Positions 45,423 through 56,869 of a stretch of DNA of 64,000 nucleotides are shown here, piece after piece. Position 1 is the stretch's first letter. Each line of letters starts with the position of its first letter. The DNA comes from Pusillimonas noertemannii (GTDB lineage Bacteria; Pseudomonadota; Gammaproteobacteria; Burkholderiales; Burkholderiaceae_B), in contig NZ_QEKO01000001.1 of the NCBI RefSeq assembly GCF_003096595.1, positions 1 to 64,000 of the forward strand, given 5' to 3'. The position numbers and the translations under genes are program-made. The notes under the pieces were generated by a model. The model was not told where the DNA came from and did no database searches. It saw only the letters and a list, made by a program, of their open reading frames with translations.

Positions 45423-46547
45423 ATGGCACTGGCCCCTTATGCATGCGATCCCGAACGCAGCCGGGGCCGCCTGCATGCCGAGGCGCCGCCGGTCAACCGC
45501 ACGCAGTTCCAGCGCGACCGCGATCGCATCATCCATTGCAACGCCTTCCGCCTGCTCGAATACAAGACGCAGGTCTTCATCAACCACGAGGGCGACCTGT
45601 TTCGCACCCGCCTCACGCACAGCATCGAGGTGGCGCAGATTGCGCGAACCCTGGCGCGCAACCTGGGGCTGCACGAAGACCTGACCGAAGCGATTTCCCT
45701 GGCCCACGACCTGGGCCACACCCCCTTCGGCCATGCGGGCCAGGACGAACTGAACGCGTGCATGCGCGAGATGGCGCCGGCGGCGGGCGGCTTCGAGCAC
45801 AATCTTCAAAGCCTGCGCGTCGTCGACGAGCTTGAAGAGCGCTACGCCGCCTTCAACGGCCTGAACCTGTGCTTCGAGACCCGCGAAGGCATACTCAAGC
45901 ATTGCTCGGCCTCGCATGCGCGCGAACTGGGCGAGATCGGCCGCCGCTTCCTAGAGCGCAGCCAGCCCTCGCTCGAGGCGCAGATCGCCAACCTGGCCGA
46001 CGAAATCGCCTACAACAACCACGATGTCGACGATGGCCTGCGCTCGGGCCTGATCCGCATCGAGCAGTTGATGCGCATCGAGATATTCGCGGTGCACCAC
46101 GCCGCGGTAATGCGCAAGTATCCCAACCTCGAGCGCCAGCGCGCCATCTCGGAAACGATCAGGGCCATGATCAACACCCTGATCGTCGACCTGACCGAAA
46201 CCACACGCGCCAATATCGAAAGCGCTCGCCCCGGCAGCGCCGACGAAGTGCGGGCGGCGGGTCCGCTGGCCGCGTTCTCGGAGCCCATGCGGGCCCAGAC
46301 CGATGCGCTCAAGCGATTCCTGCTGGCCAACCTATATCGCCACAGCCGGGTAATGCGCATGACGACCAAGGCACGCCGCATCGTGCGTGACCTGTTCACC
46401 GCCTTCATCGACGACCCGCGCCTGCTCAAGGACGAGTACCGGCGCGACGGAGACGTCGAACAGGCCCGCGCCATCGCCGACTACATCGCCGGCATGACCG
46501 ACCGCTACGCCATCCGCGAGCATCGCGAGCTGTTCCGGATGGACTGA
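45423..46547 (+). CDS. dgt: Deoxyguanosinetriphosphate triphosphohydrolase-like protein
   Basis: This 374-residue HD-superfamily protein has the dGTPase signature [37 protein letters not shown] and the HD pair in [20 protein letters not shown], with later [12 protein letters not shown]-like [18 protein letters not shown]. It belongs to the shorter type 2 dGTPase-like group, which hydrolyses dNTPs to nucleoside and tripolyphosphate. I take the ATG at 45423; a GTG at 45414 is nearly equal. It lies directly behind aroB and is convergent with a LysR gene only 3 bases away. Confidence 0.9.
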   Translation: MALAPYACDPERSRGRLHAEAPPVNRTQFQRDRDRIIHCNAFRLLEYKTQVFINHEGDLFRTRLTHSIEVAQIARTLARNLGLHEDLTEAISLAHDLGHTPFGHAGQDELNACMREMAPAAGGFEHNLQSLRVVDELEERYAAFNGLNLCFETREGILKHCSASHARELGEIGRRFLERSQPSLEAQIANLADEIAYNNHDVDDGLRSGLIRIEQLMRIEIFAVHHAAVMRKYPNLERQRAISETIRAMINTLIVDLTETTRANIESARPGSADEVRAAGPLAAFSEPMRAQTDALKRFLLANLYRHSRVMRMTTKARRIVRDLFTAFIDDPRLLKDEYRRDGDVEQARAIADYIAGMTDRYAIREHRELFRMD

Positions 46548-46550
46548 AGC

Positions 46551-47795
46551 TTAGCTGTCGGGCGCCGCGCTAAGCGTCGACCCGGTGGGCATACCGCGCA
46601 TCAGGCGTATTTCCTCTATAAGCAGCTGGGCGCCGGGCGAGGAATGTTCGGGTGTGCGCCGCAATATGCCCACCGAACGCCGCAACTCGGCCATTTCTAT
46701 GGGCAGGCGCTGCAGGGCGCCGGTGCTGATCTCGTGGTGGAACAGGTGGGACGAGGCGGCCGTGACCATGTCGCTTTCAAGCAGCAGGCCCCTGATGACC
46801 GACAGGTCGGAGGACTCGACGGTGGCCGCGGGCACGGGCAGGTTCAGCGCGGCGAAGGCGGCGCCCAGCAATTGCCGGGGCGGCGTGCCGGCGCGCGGCA
46901 ATACCCAGTCGGCCGACAGCGTGTCGGCCAGGCTCAGGCCGGGACGTTCACCCAGGGGGTGGCCGGCCCGGGCGATGACGCCCATGCGGTCGTTGAACAG
47001 GTTTTCTTGTATGAGATCGGGATACAGCTCGGTGGGGCTGAGCGCGCCCAGGATGAAGTCGATGTCGCCGCACCATAGCGCGTAGCTGAGCGTCTTGAGC
47101 GGGGCCTCGAGTGTGGTGAACTGAAGGCCCGGATGCTTGCGATGCAGCCGCGAGATGGCTGCCGGAAGAATGTAGGGCCGGCCGAAGGGCAGGGCGCCGA
47201 CGATGACTTGCCCGCTGACCTGTCCATTCATGGCCGCCAGCTCGGCATTGGCCAGGCGCAGCTGGGACATTGCGCGCTTGAGGTGGTTGATGAGGGTTTC
47301 GCCCGCGGCGGTGGGCTGCCACAGGGTGCCCGAGCGATCGAAAAGCGCCAAGCCGATGCTGTCTTCCAGGTCGCGCACCGCCATGCTGACCGCAGGCTGC
47401 GAGATGTCGAGCTGCTGGGCGACGGCGCCCATATGCTTTTGCTCGGCCAGCGCCACCAGCGCGGCCAGGCGGCGCTCGTTGACCGCCAGGGCGAAGATGG
47501 GCGCGTTGCGCGGCTGCAGCCCCTGGGCCAAGTAAATGTCGTCGAGTTCGGCGCGCGCGGCCTCCATTTCCTGCAAGGCGAATTCCACGCGGCGATTCAG
47601 TATGCGTCCGGCCTCGGTCAGCAGCATGCCGCGCGCGGCGCGCTCGAACAGGACCTGGCTCAGGCCCTGTTCGAGCTGCTGGATGGAATGGGCCACCGCC
47701 GAATGAGCGCGCAACAGCTCCACGGCCGCCTTGTTCATGCTGCCCAGGCGCGCCACGGCGTGAAAAGCCTTCAGATGCTTGGTGTGCGGTGTCAT
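46551..47795 (-). CDS. LysR-type regulator with two tandem helix-turn-helix domains
   Basis: The 414-residue product, from the ATG at 47795, is about 100 residues longer than usual LysR proteins. It holds two separate LysR winged helices: one at ~7-66 (HLKAFHAVARLGSMNKAAVELLRAHSAVAHSIQQLEQGL) and one at ~108-167 (RRLAALVALAEQKHMGAVAQQLDISQPAVSMAVRDLEDSIGLALFDR). The second is the more canonical. A normal effector-binding domain follows from ~190. It is divergent from the cupin dioxygenase operon, with 165 bases between starts, and is the likely regulator. Tandem-HTH LysR proteins are uncommon; the doubled domain may recognise a longer or asymmetric operator. Confidence 0.85.
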   Translation of the reverse strand: MTPHTKHLKAFHAVARLGSMNKAAVELLRAHSAVAHSIQQLEQGLSQVLFERAARGMLLTEAGRILNRRVEFALQEMEAARAELDDIYLAQGLQPRNAPIFALAVNERRLAALVALAEQKHMGAVAQQLDISQPAVSMAVRDLEDSIGLALFDRSGTLWQPTAAGETLINHLKRAMSQLRLANAELAAMNGQVSGQVIVGALPFGRPYILPAAISRLHRKHPGLQFTTLEAPLKTLSYALWCGDIDFILGALSPTELYPDLIQENLFNDRMGVIARAGHPLGERPGLSLADTLSADWVLPRAGTPPRQLLGAAFAALNLPVPAATVESSDLSVIRGLLLESDMVTAASSHLFHHEISTGALQRLPIEMAELRRSVGILRRTPEHSSPGAQLLIEEIRLMRGMPTGSTLSAAPDS

Positions 47796-47960
47796 AAAGC
47801 GTTTCGGCAACTTTAGAAGGTTTTTGCGCAACTGCGCCCCGGCCCCGCGTGACAGAATGTGTTCATGCGGCAAGTGTAAAGCTCAGAGGGCTTTCTTGCT
47901 GCCGGGCAGCCCCAAGGCTCGGCGCCCCCGGCAAGAACGGCCCCTTTTCAGGAGAACACC

Positions 47961-48521
47961 ATGAGCACAGCCAGTGCATTGAACAAAATGATCGTGACCA
48001 GCGGCTTCGAGATGCCCAATCTCGATTTCGAGGCTGTCATGCAGCATCTTACCGAGACCGGCAAGCGCACCCACCAGCTGTGGCTGACGCCCGATTCGCT
48101 GGCATTCGTGGCGCGTGGACGTGAATACCGCAGTGAATTTCACCTGAACCCCAGCTACGAGATTCAGTATTCGCTTAAAGGCGACCTGAACCTGCATTAC
48201 CGCACGCCCGAGGGCAAGGAAGAAATCGCCTATGTGCCCGAGGGCTCGGTGCTGTTCCAGCCGCCCCTGGTGCCGCATTCGCCCCGCTTCGCGCCCGATT
48301 CCTTCCAGTTCGTCATAGAGCGCGCCCGGCTGCCCGGCGAGATCGACCGCTTCCATTGGTACTGTCCCAACTGCGACCACTTCCTGCACGAAGAAAGCTA
48401 TGTCGTCGCCCACTACACCAACGACCCGGTCGGACGCGCCTACGAGAACTTCTACAACTCAGAAGAATTTCGCACCTGCGACAAATGCGGCCACGTAATG
48501 CCCGCACCCGAGAGGCTGTAG
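47961..48521 (+). CDS. 3-hydroxyanthranilate 3,4-dioxygenase-type cupin
   Basis: The 186-residue cupin keeps every known functional residue of bacterial 3-hydroxyanthranilate dioxygenases: iron ligands H61, E67 and H106; substrate-binding R57, R109 and E120; and the C-terminal rubredoxin-like iron site C135-C138 (CPNC) with C173-C176 (CDKC). Such enzymes cleave 3-hydroxyanthranilate or close analogues such as 2-aminophenol carboxylates next to the amino group. It starts an operon with an isochorismatase-fold hydrolase and a Liv transporter, with no NAD-synthesis or ACMS decarboxylase gene nearby. That context suggests catabolism of an imported aminated aromatic rather than kynurenine metabolism. 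CAGGAG precedes the ATG. Confidence 0.82.
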   Translation: MSTASALNKMIVTSGFEMPNLDFEAVMQHLTETGKRTHQLWLTPDSLAFVARGREYRSEFHLNPSYEIQYSLKGDLNLHYRTPEGKEEIAYVPEGSVLFQPPLVPHSPRFAPDSFQFVIERARLPGEIDRFHWYCPNCDHFLHEESYVVAHYTNDPVGRAYENFYNSEEFRTCDKCGHVMPAPERL

Positions 48522-48524
48522 GCC

Positions 48525-49154
48525 ATGGCGGCATTGCTGGAAACCCTCGACGCTCAGCTTCGCCCCGAGCACACGGCGCTGCTGGTCATCGACATGCAGA
48601 ACGATTTCTGCGCCGAGGGCGGTTACCTGCACAAGCAGCGCGACTACAAGGTGGGCTTTGCGGCCAAGGTGGCCGACAACATCGACCGCCTGATCGCGGC
48701 CGTGCGGCCGCTGGGCGTAAGCGTGGTCTGGATACGCTCCATCTACGATTTCAAGTACCTGACCGACGCCTACAGGGTCAAGCGCCGCGAAGAAGGCTGC
48801 TGCCTTGAAAATACCTGGGGCGCCGACTTCTTCTGTCTTGCGCCAGCCCAGGGCGACGCGGTGGTGGACAAGCACAGCTTCAGCGGCTTTTACCGCACCA
48901 GGCTGCACGAGGTCCTGCAAGAAAAAGATATCAAGACCCTGGTCGTCACGGGCGTGGCAACCAATGTATGCGTCGACTCGACGCTGCGCGAAGGTTTTTT
49001 CCTGGGATACAACATTGTGGTGGCCGAAGACTGCGTCGGCAGCAACAGCCAGGCGGGACACGAGGGCACGCTGGCCACGGTGCGCAACAACATCGGCACG
49101 GTCAGCCAGTCGGCCGAGATCGTGCGCGTGCTGGGCGGCAGGCTGGTCGAATAA
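48525..49154 (+). CDS. Isochorismatase-fold cysteine hydrolase
   Basis: This 209-residue protein has the catalytic triad of the cysteine-hydrolase branch of the family: D23 in LLVIDMQNDF, K116 in VVDKHSFSGF and C149 in GVATNVCVDST. The order and spacing match amidohydrolases such as RutB, nicotinamidase-like and maleamate or N-carbamoyl hydrolases. It begins 3 bases after the cupin stop, so the two are co-translated. I infer that it removes ammonia or another group from the ring-fission product of the cupin. True isochorismatase activity is unlikely because the cysteine is present. The substrate is unproved. Confidence 0.78.
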   Translation: MAALLETLDAQLRPEHTALLVIDMQNDFCAEGGYLHKQRDYKVGFAAKVADNIDRLIAAVRPLGVSVVWIRSIYDFKYLTDAYRVKRREEGCCLENTWGADFFCLAPAQGDAVVDKHSFSGFYRTRLHEVLQEKDIKTLVVTGVATNVCVDSTLREGFFLGYNIVVAEDCVGSNSQAGHEGTLATVRNNIGTVSQSAEIVRVLGGRLVE

Positions 49155-49200
49155 GCGCCGGGTCCATCACAGAATAAGAACATAACAAAAGGAGGAGGCC

Positions 49201-50061
49201 TTGGATATTATCTTGGGCGTGCTTTTCAACGGCCTGTCGTCGGCAATGATCCTGTATGTCATTGCCATCGGCATGTCGCTGACCATGGGCATGATGCGAT
49301 TCGTCAACCTGGCGCATGGATCGTTCGCCATGGCGGGCGGCTACGGGCTGGTGTTTTTCGGCGAGCAGCTGGGCTTGCCGTTCTGGCTGTCCATCGCCTT
49401 GTCCACCTTGCTGGTCACGCTGGCCAGCGCCGTGCTGGAAAGGCTTTTGTATCGGCGCCTTTACGGAGCCAGCGAGCTCGAGCAGGTGCTGTTCAGCATC
49501 GGCCTCATCTTCGTGGCGTCGGCGGTGGCGCGCTACCTGTTCGGCCCCTCGACACAGAACGTGACGGTGCCCGATGCGCTCAGCGCGCAGATATCGCTGG
49601 GCAGCTTCTCGGCATCCAGCTATCGAAGCATGCTGATCATCGCGGGCTTCGTACTTTTTGGCAGCATGACGCTGCTGCTTGAAAAAACCTCTTTGGGCGC
49701 CAAGCTGCGTGCCGCGGTAGACAACCGCCGCATGGCCGAGTCGATAGGCATCCGCTCTGAGCAATTATTCATCCTGACCTTCTGCCTGGGCAGCGCCCTG
49801 GCCGCCTTCGGCGGAGCGCTGGGCGCCGAGGTCCTGCCCATTCGCCCCTCGTATGCCTTCGACCAGCTCAACTACGTGTTGATCGTGGTCGCGGTGGGCG
49901 GCCTGGGCACGCTCTACGGGCCCTTCGTGGCGGCCCTGATCCTGGGTATTACCGATACCGCATGCAAGTACTGGCTTCCCGAACTGGGGGCGTTCTTCAT
50001 CTTCGCCGCCATGGTCGTGCTGTTGCTGTGGCGTCCCAACGGAGTCTTTTCGCGCACATGA
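49201..50061 (+). CDS. Branched-chain-type ABC transporter permease, LivH family
   Basis: The 286-residue permease starts at a TTG (49201), decided by the strong AAAGGAGGAGG site 5 bases upstream and the hydrophobic start MDIILGVLFNGLSSAMILYVIAIG. The LivH hallmark MRFVNLAHGSFAMAGG is present, with about eight membrane segments. It follows the cysteine hydrolase by 46 bases. Its stop overlaps the livM ATG by 4 bases. The system is distinct from the one at 4508-7853 and is tied to the cupin/hydrolase genes, so its substrate is probably their pathway substrate. Confidence 0.84.
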   Translation: MDIILGVLFNGLSSAMILYVIAIGMSLTMGMMRFVNLAHGSFAMAGGYGLVFFGEQLGLPFWLSIALSTLLVTLASAVLERLLYRRLYGASELEQVLFSIGLIFVASAVARYLFGPSTQNVTVPDALSAQISLGSFSASSYRSMLIIAGFVLFGSMTLLLEKTSLGAKLRAAVDNRRMAESIGIRSEQLFILTFCLGSALAAFGGALGAEVLPIRPSYAFDQLNYVLIVVAVGGLGTLYGPFVAALILGITDTACKYWLPELGAFFIFAAMVVLLLWRPNGVFSRT

Positions 50062-51050
50062 AAGCCCATACGTCTGTTCCGCCCGAGGCGGCGGCCGAAT
50101 TGCTTCGACGCCATCGCTTCCGTCCCATCGAAGCGCTGCCCTGGATCGTTATCGCCCTGGTGTATTTCCTGCTGCCCAAGAGCCTGGCCCTGGGCACCCA
50201 GATATTGATCATGGTGATGTTCGCGCTGTCGCTCGATCTTTTGCAAGGCTACGCGGGCATCACTTCGCTGGGGCATGCGGTGTTCTTCGGCACCGGGGCC
50301 TATGCGGCCGGCATACTTACCATTCACGGGGTGGGCGAGCCACTGGTCGGCCTGCTGTTTTCCCTGGTGCTGTGCGGCGCGCTGGGCCTGCTCAGTGGCG
50401 CCATCATCCTGCGCACGCACGGCTTGGCCCTGCTCATGCTCACATTGGGCATCTTGCTGATGGGGGCCGAGTTTGCCAACCGGGCGGCCTGGCTCACGGG
50501 CGGAGCCGACGGCCTGCAGGGCATGGTGGTCGGCCCCATCATGGGCCTCATCGAATTCGACTTCCGTTCAAGGGTGGCCTATGTATACGCCCTGGCCGTG
50601 CTGCTGGTCGTCTTCGTTCTTGTGCGCTACATGGTGTATTCGCCCTATGGGCGTTCATTGTTCGGCATGCAGCAGAACATCAATCGCATGTCGTCGATCG
50701 GCGCGCCGGTGCGGTCGCGCCTGGTGGTGGCCTATGGCGTATCGGCGGCCATCGCCGGCGTGGCGGGCGCGGTCAATGCGCAGGTCAATGCCTTCGTGGG
50801 CCCCAACGTGCTTACGCTCGAGCTTTCCGCCGGGGTGCTGACCATGCTGATCTTCGGTGGTGTAGGGCGTCTGTACGGCGCATTCGTCGGCGCGGCCTTC
50901 TACATGATCATGCATGATTACCTGGCGCGGGTCGACCCCACCTATTGGTATCTGTGGCTGGGCGTGTTGCTGATCGCCGTCGTCATGTACAGCAAGGGGG
51001 GCATCCTTGGGCTGGCCGACAAGCTGCTTGCATGGGGGGCTCGCAAATGA
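50058..51050 (+). CDS. Branched-chain-type ABC transporter permease, LivM family
   Basis: The 330-residue protein begins MKAHTSVPPEAAAELLRRHR, with a cytoplasmic N-terminal stretch longer than in livM at 5427. The LivM motif GYAGITSLGHAVFFGTGAYAAGIL follows, with about nine membrane segments and the coupling loop YGRSLFGMQQNINRMSSIG. It overlaps livH by 4 bases and livG by 4 bases (ATGA at each junction), so translation is tightly coupled. Frames that start further upstream lie within livH and are not used. Confidence 0.85.
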   Translation: MKAHTSVPPEAAAELLRRHRFRPIEALPWIVIALVYFLLPKSLALGTQILIMVMFALSLDLLQGYAGITSLGHAVFFGTGAYAAGILTIHGVGEPLVGLLFSLVLCGALGLLSGAIILRTHGLALLMLTLGILLMGAEFANRAAWLTGGADGLQGMVVGPIMGLIEFDFRSRVAYVYALAVLLVVFVLVRYMVYSPYGRSLFGMQQNINRMSSIGAPVRSRLVVAYGVSAAIAGVAGAVNAQVNAFVGPNVLTLELSAGVLTMLIFGGVGRLYGAFVGAAFYMIMHDYLARVDPTYWYLWLGVLLIAVVMYSKGGILGLADKLLAWGARK

Positions 51051-51808
51051 GCGAAGTGGTACTAGAAACGCGCGACCTCAATCGCAGCTTCGGCGCGCTG
51101 GTCGTTACCGACAAGGTGAACTTCACGCTTCGCGCGGGCGCCCGGCATGCGCTGATCGGGCCCAACGGCGCCGGCAAGACGACTTTCGTCAATCTGCTGA
51201 CCGGCAAGCTGGCGCCCTCGTCGGGCCAGGTGCTGATGTTCGGCGAGGACATCACCGGCCTTTCCGAATACCAGCGGGTCAAGAAAGGCATGGCGCGCAC
51301 CTTCCAGATCAATGCGCTCTTCATGGACATGACCGTGCTCGAGAACGTGGCGCTGGCGGTCAGCGAGCACCAGGGCACGGCATGGAAGCTGTTCAAGCCG
51401 CTGGGCAAGATGGACAGTGTCATCGAGGCGGCCTACGCGCAACTGTGCATGCTGGGCATCGAGGCCTACGCCGCGCGCGCCGTGCGCGAGCTCAGCTACG
51501 GGCTGCAGCGGCTGGTCGAGATCGCCATTGCGCTCAGCCTGAATCCGCGCATTCTGCTGCTGGACGAGCCCGCCGCCGGCGTGCCGGCCAGCGAGAGCGG
51601 CATCATTCTTTCCGCGCTCGACCGGCTAGACCCCAGCATCGCTATCATGATCATCGAGCACGACATGGCGCTGGTGTTTCGCTTCGCCGACGAGATCACC
51701 GTTCTTGAACGGGGCCGGGTGGTGGCCCATGGCACGCCCCAAGAGATTTCCACCAACGAACACGTGCGATCCATCTATTTCGGTGAAAGGCAGGTGGCCC
51801 ATGGCTAA
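51047..51808 (+). CDS. ABC transporter ATP-binding protein, LivG family
   Basis: This 253-residue ATPase has Walker A GPNGAGKTTFVNLLTG, the LivG-like degenerate signature ELSYGLQRLVEIA, Walker B RILLLDEPAAGVP and switch IIEHDMALVFRF. The start at 51047 is set by the ATGA overlap with livM; a longer frame to 50945 lies inside livM. It overlaps the livF start by 8 bases. With LivF it powers the transporter of the cupin operon. Confidence 0.86.
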   Translation: MSEVVLETRDLNRSFGALVVTDKVNFTLRAGARHALIGPNGAGKTTFVNLLTGKLAPSSGQVLMFGEDITGLSEYQRVKKGMARTFQINALFMDMTVLENVALAVSEHQGTAWKLFKPLGKMDSVIEAAYAQLCMLGIEAYAARAVRELSYGLQRLVEIAIALSLNPRILLLDEPAAGVPASESGIILSALDRLDPSIAIMIIEHDMALVFRFADEITVLERGRVVAHGTPQEISTNEHVRSIYFGERQVAHG

Positions 51809-52517
51809 CGATCTCGTATTCGACCACGTTACGGCGGGTTACGGACCCACCGTCGTCCTGGACGACCTGTCGCTGGGCGTCGGCGCCGGAGAGTGCCTGG
51901 CGCTGCTGGGGCGCAACGGCGTGGGCAAGACCACGCTGCTGCTGACCGCCATGGGCCATACCGTTTGTTCGGGCGGCTCGGTCAGGCTCGGCGGGGTCGA
52001 CATCACGCGCTGGCCCATCTGGAAGCGTTCGCGCTTCGGTGTGGGCCTGGTGCCGCAAGAACGTGAGATCTTCCCCTCTTTGTCGGTTGAAGAGAATCTT
52101 CAGGTTGCGGCGCGCAGCGGCGGGTTCACCGTGGAGCAGACCTACGACCTGTTTCCGCGGCTTGCCGAGCGGCGGCGCAACAAGGGCAACCAGCTTTCGG
52201 GCGGCGAGCAGCAGATGCTGTCCATCGGGCGGGCCATGATGGGCGGTCCCAAGCTGCTGCTGCTCGACGAACCGATGGAGGGCTTGGCCCCTGTCATCGT
52301 CGACATCGTCATCGCGGCGCTGCATCGCATCCGTCAAGAGCAGAACATCACCATGATCCTCGTCGAGCAGCAGGCCCGGCTGGCGCTCGAGTTCGCGCCG
52401 CGCGCCGTGGTGCTGGTGCGGGGCCGCATTGCCTACGACGGGTCAAGCGCCGCTCTGCTCGATGACCAGGAACGCCTCGATTCGCTGATCGGGGTGCGCA
52501 GCGAGGCCGCGGCGTAG
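51801..52517 (+). CDS. ABC transporter ATP-binding protein, LivF family
   Basis: The 238-residue ATPase has Walker A GRNGVGKTTLL, the LivF-type GLVPQEREIFPSLSVEENLQVA, signature LSGGEQQML and Walker B LLLLDEPMEGLAP with switch ILVEQQARLAL. It starts inside the end of livG (8-base overlap, GTGGCCCATGGC). The binding-protein gene follows after a hairpin-bearing gap of 116 bases. The length and motifs are normal. Confidence 0.86.
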   Translation: MANDLVFDHVTAGYGPTVVLDDLSLGVGAGECLALLGRNGVGKTTLLLTAMGHTVCSGGSVRLGGVDITRWPIWKRSRFGVGLVPQEREIFPSLSVEENLQVAARSGGFTVEQTYDLFPRLAERRRNKGNQLSGGEQQMLSIGRAMMGGPKLLLLDEPMEGLAPVIVDIVIAALHRIRQEQNITMILVEQQARLALEFAPRAVVLVRGRIAYDGSSAALLDDQERLDSLIGVRSEAAA

Positions 52518-52551
52518 CCGGCCTCGGCGCAGATTTGAACTGGGCGCACAC

Positions 52552-52582
52552 CCGGTAGCCGCGGATCTTTCGCGCCTACCGG
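52552..52582 (+). other. Hairpin between livF and SBP5
   Basis: CCGGTAG and CTACCGG form a 7-bp stem, with GCGGATC/TTTCGC-type pairing inside the loop. It may protect the SBP5 message or reduce read-through between livF and the binding-protein gene, which is unusually last in this operon. Confidence 0.4.
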
Positions 52583-52633
52583 AGCGGGCCCGAATACGCA
52601 GCATAAAAGCAGCAAACCACAGGAGACTCGACC

Positions 52634-53809
52634 ATGAAACTACACAAGAAACTCATGCTGGCATTGGCGATGTGCGCCATGTCGGCCACGGCAGCGGCCG
52701 ACACCGTCAAGATCGGCCATATTGCGCCGTTCAGCGGGCCGTTCTCGGAATACGGCCAGGAATTTCACCGCGGCATAGACCTTTACCTGGACAAGATAGG
52801 CGGCAAGGTCGACGGCCACGAGATCCAGGTCATCGACCGCGACGAGGCGGGCGGGGCCGAGCGGGCCAAGCAGGTGGCCCAAGAGCTGATCATCCATGAC
52901 GAGGCCAAGTTCCTGGCGGGCCTGCAGATGACGCCCGACGCCCTGGCCCTGGCCCCCGTCATCACCAAGTCCAAGACCCCCACCGTCATCCTCAATGCGG
53001 CTACCGGCGTCATCACCCGCCGTTCGCCGTACTTCGTGCGTTTCTCGTTCTCGCAGTACCAGGGCGCGGCGACCATGGGCGACTGGGCCGCCCGCAATGG
53101 CATCAAGACCGCCTTTGTGGCGGTCAGCGACTACGCGCCGGGCATCGATTCGCACGAGGCCTTCAAGACGGCCTTCACCAAGGCCGGCGGCAAGATCGTC
53201 GACGAGGTGCGCATGCCCATGTCCACCACCGATTTCGGCCCCTACGTGCAGAAGGCCAAGGACGCCAAGCCCGATGCGGTGTTCATGTTCACGCCCTTCG
53301 GTGCGCCCGGCATCGCCTTTATCAAGACCTACCTGCAGATGGGCCTGGACCAGGCCGGCATCAAGCTGCTTGCCACCGGCGAGACGAACGAACGCGACCT
53401 GCGCTCCATCGGCGACCGTGCGGTGGGTATTATTTCGGCCTTCCAGTATTCGCCCTACCAGGATGGCGAGCTCAACAAAGAGTTCGTGGCCGCCTACCAG
53501 AAGAAATACGGCGCCAACGAATTGCCCAATTATTCGACCGCGGCGGGCTATGACGGCATGCACGCCATGGCCGACGTGATCGCGAAACTGGGCCCCGATT
53601 TCGACCCCGACGAGGCGATGAAGCTGCTGCGCAGCTGGAAGGGCGAGAGCCCGCGCGGCATGATCCACATCGATCCCGACGAGGGCGACATCGTGCAGGA
53701 CATGTATATTCGCCGCGTCGAGAAGCGCGACGACGGCGCCCTGGTGAACGTGGCCTTCGACAAGGTGCCCGAAGTGAAGGACCTGTGGAAGGAGCTGAAT
53801 CCCAAGTAA
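52634..53809 (+). CDS. Periplasmic substrate-binding protein of a Liv-type ABC transporter (SBP5)
   Basis: The 391-residue product has a signal peptide (MKLHKKLMLALAMCAMSATAAA, cleavage near A22) and the Peripla_BP_6 fold with KIGHIAPFSGPFSEYGQEFHRGIDLYLDKIGG. It differs clearly from SBP1-4: the TTLSTPAGYIGE motif is absent, the Cys pair is missing, and the core reads FLAGLQMTPDALALAPVITKSKTPTVILNAATG. It is the last gene of the cupin-hydrolase-livHMGF operon. Its ligand should be the substrate of the cupin pathway. AGGAGAC precedes the ATG. Confidence 0.85.
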   Translation: MKLHKKLMLALAMCAMSATAAADTVKIGHIAPFSGPFSEYGQEFHRGIDLYLDKIGGKVDGHEIQVIDRDEAGGAERAKQVAQELIIHDEAKFLAGLQMTPDALALAPVITKSKTPTVILNAATGVITRRSPYFVRFSFSQYQGAATMGDWAARNGIKTAFVAVSDYAPGIDSHEAFKTAFTKAGGKIVDEVRMPMSTTDFGPYVQKAKDAKPDAVFMFTPFGAPGIAFIKTYLQMGLDQAGIKLLATGETNERDLRSIGDRAVGIISAFQYSPYQDGELNKEFVAAYQKKYGANELPNYSTAAGYDGMHAMADVIAKLGPDFDPDEAMKLLRSWKGESPRGMIHIDPDEGDIVQDMYIRRVEKRDDGALVNVAFDKVPEVKDLWKELNPK

Positions 53810-53815
53810 GGCATC

Positions 53816-53842
53816 ATGCGGCGGGCAGCCCGTCCGCCGCAT
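53816..53842. terminator. Hairpin between convergent SBP5 and uvrA
   Basis: ATGCGGCGG and CCGCCGCAT form a 9-bp perfect stem with a 9-base loop, 6 bases after the SBP5 stop. A T-run is lacking on both sides, so termination may be Rho-assisted. Confidence 0.45.
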
Positions 53843-53888
53843 GGCCAAGCATGAGCGCTTTGGCAAGGGCCCGCCCCCGCCAAGGCGT

Positions 53889-56735
<2,847 letters not shown>

Positions 56736-56869
56736 CAGGTTCAAGTCTTTCAAAGGCCAACTTGTTACTATAGCGCGCCGAGCCAATTCGCGTGGCCCGC
56801 ATGAACCGGATAGAGGCGTTAAGGGGGGCGTCAGGCCTGATTTCGCAGGCTTGTTTATACTTGACGGCT

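Noticed and set aside
43669-45444. A 591-codon minus-strand frame
   Set aside because: It is antisense to aroK and aroB.
47961-48521. NAD-synthesis 3-hydroxyanthranilate dioxygenase
   Set aside because: No kynurenine-pathway or quinolinate phosphoribosyltransferase genes accompany it, and it is tied to an importer and a hydrolase instead; the function stays open.
48525-49154. True isochorismatase of siderophore synthesis
   Set aside because: The catalytic cysteine (C149) places it in the cysteine-hydrolase branch, and no siderophore genes are nearby.
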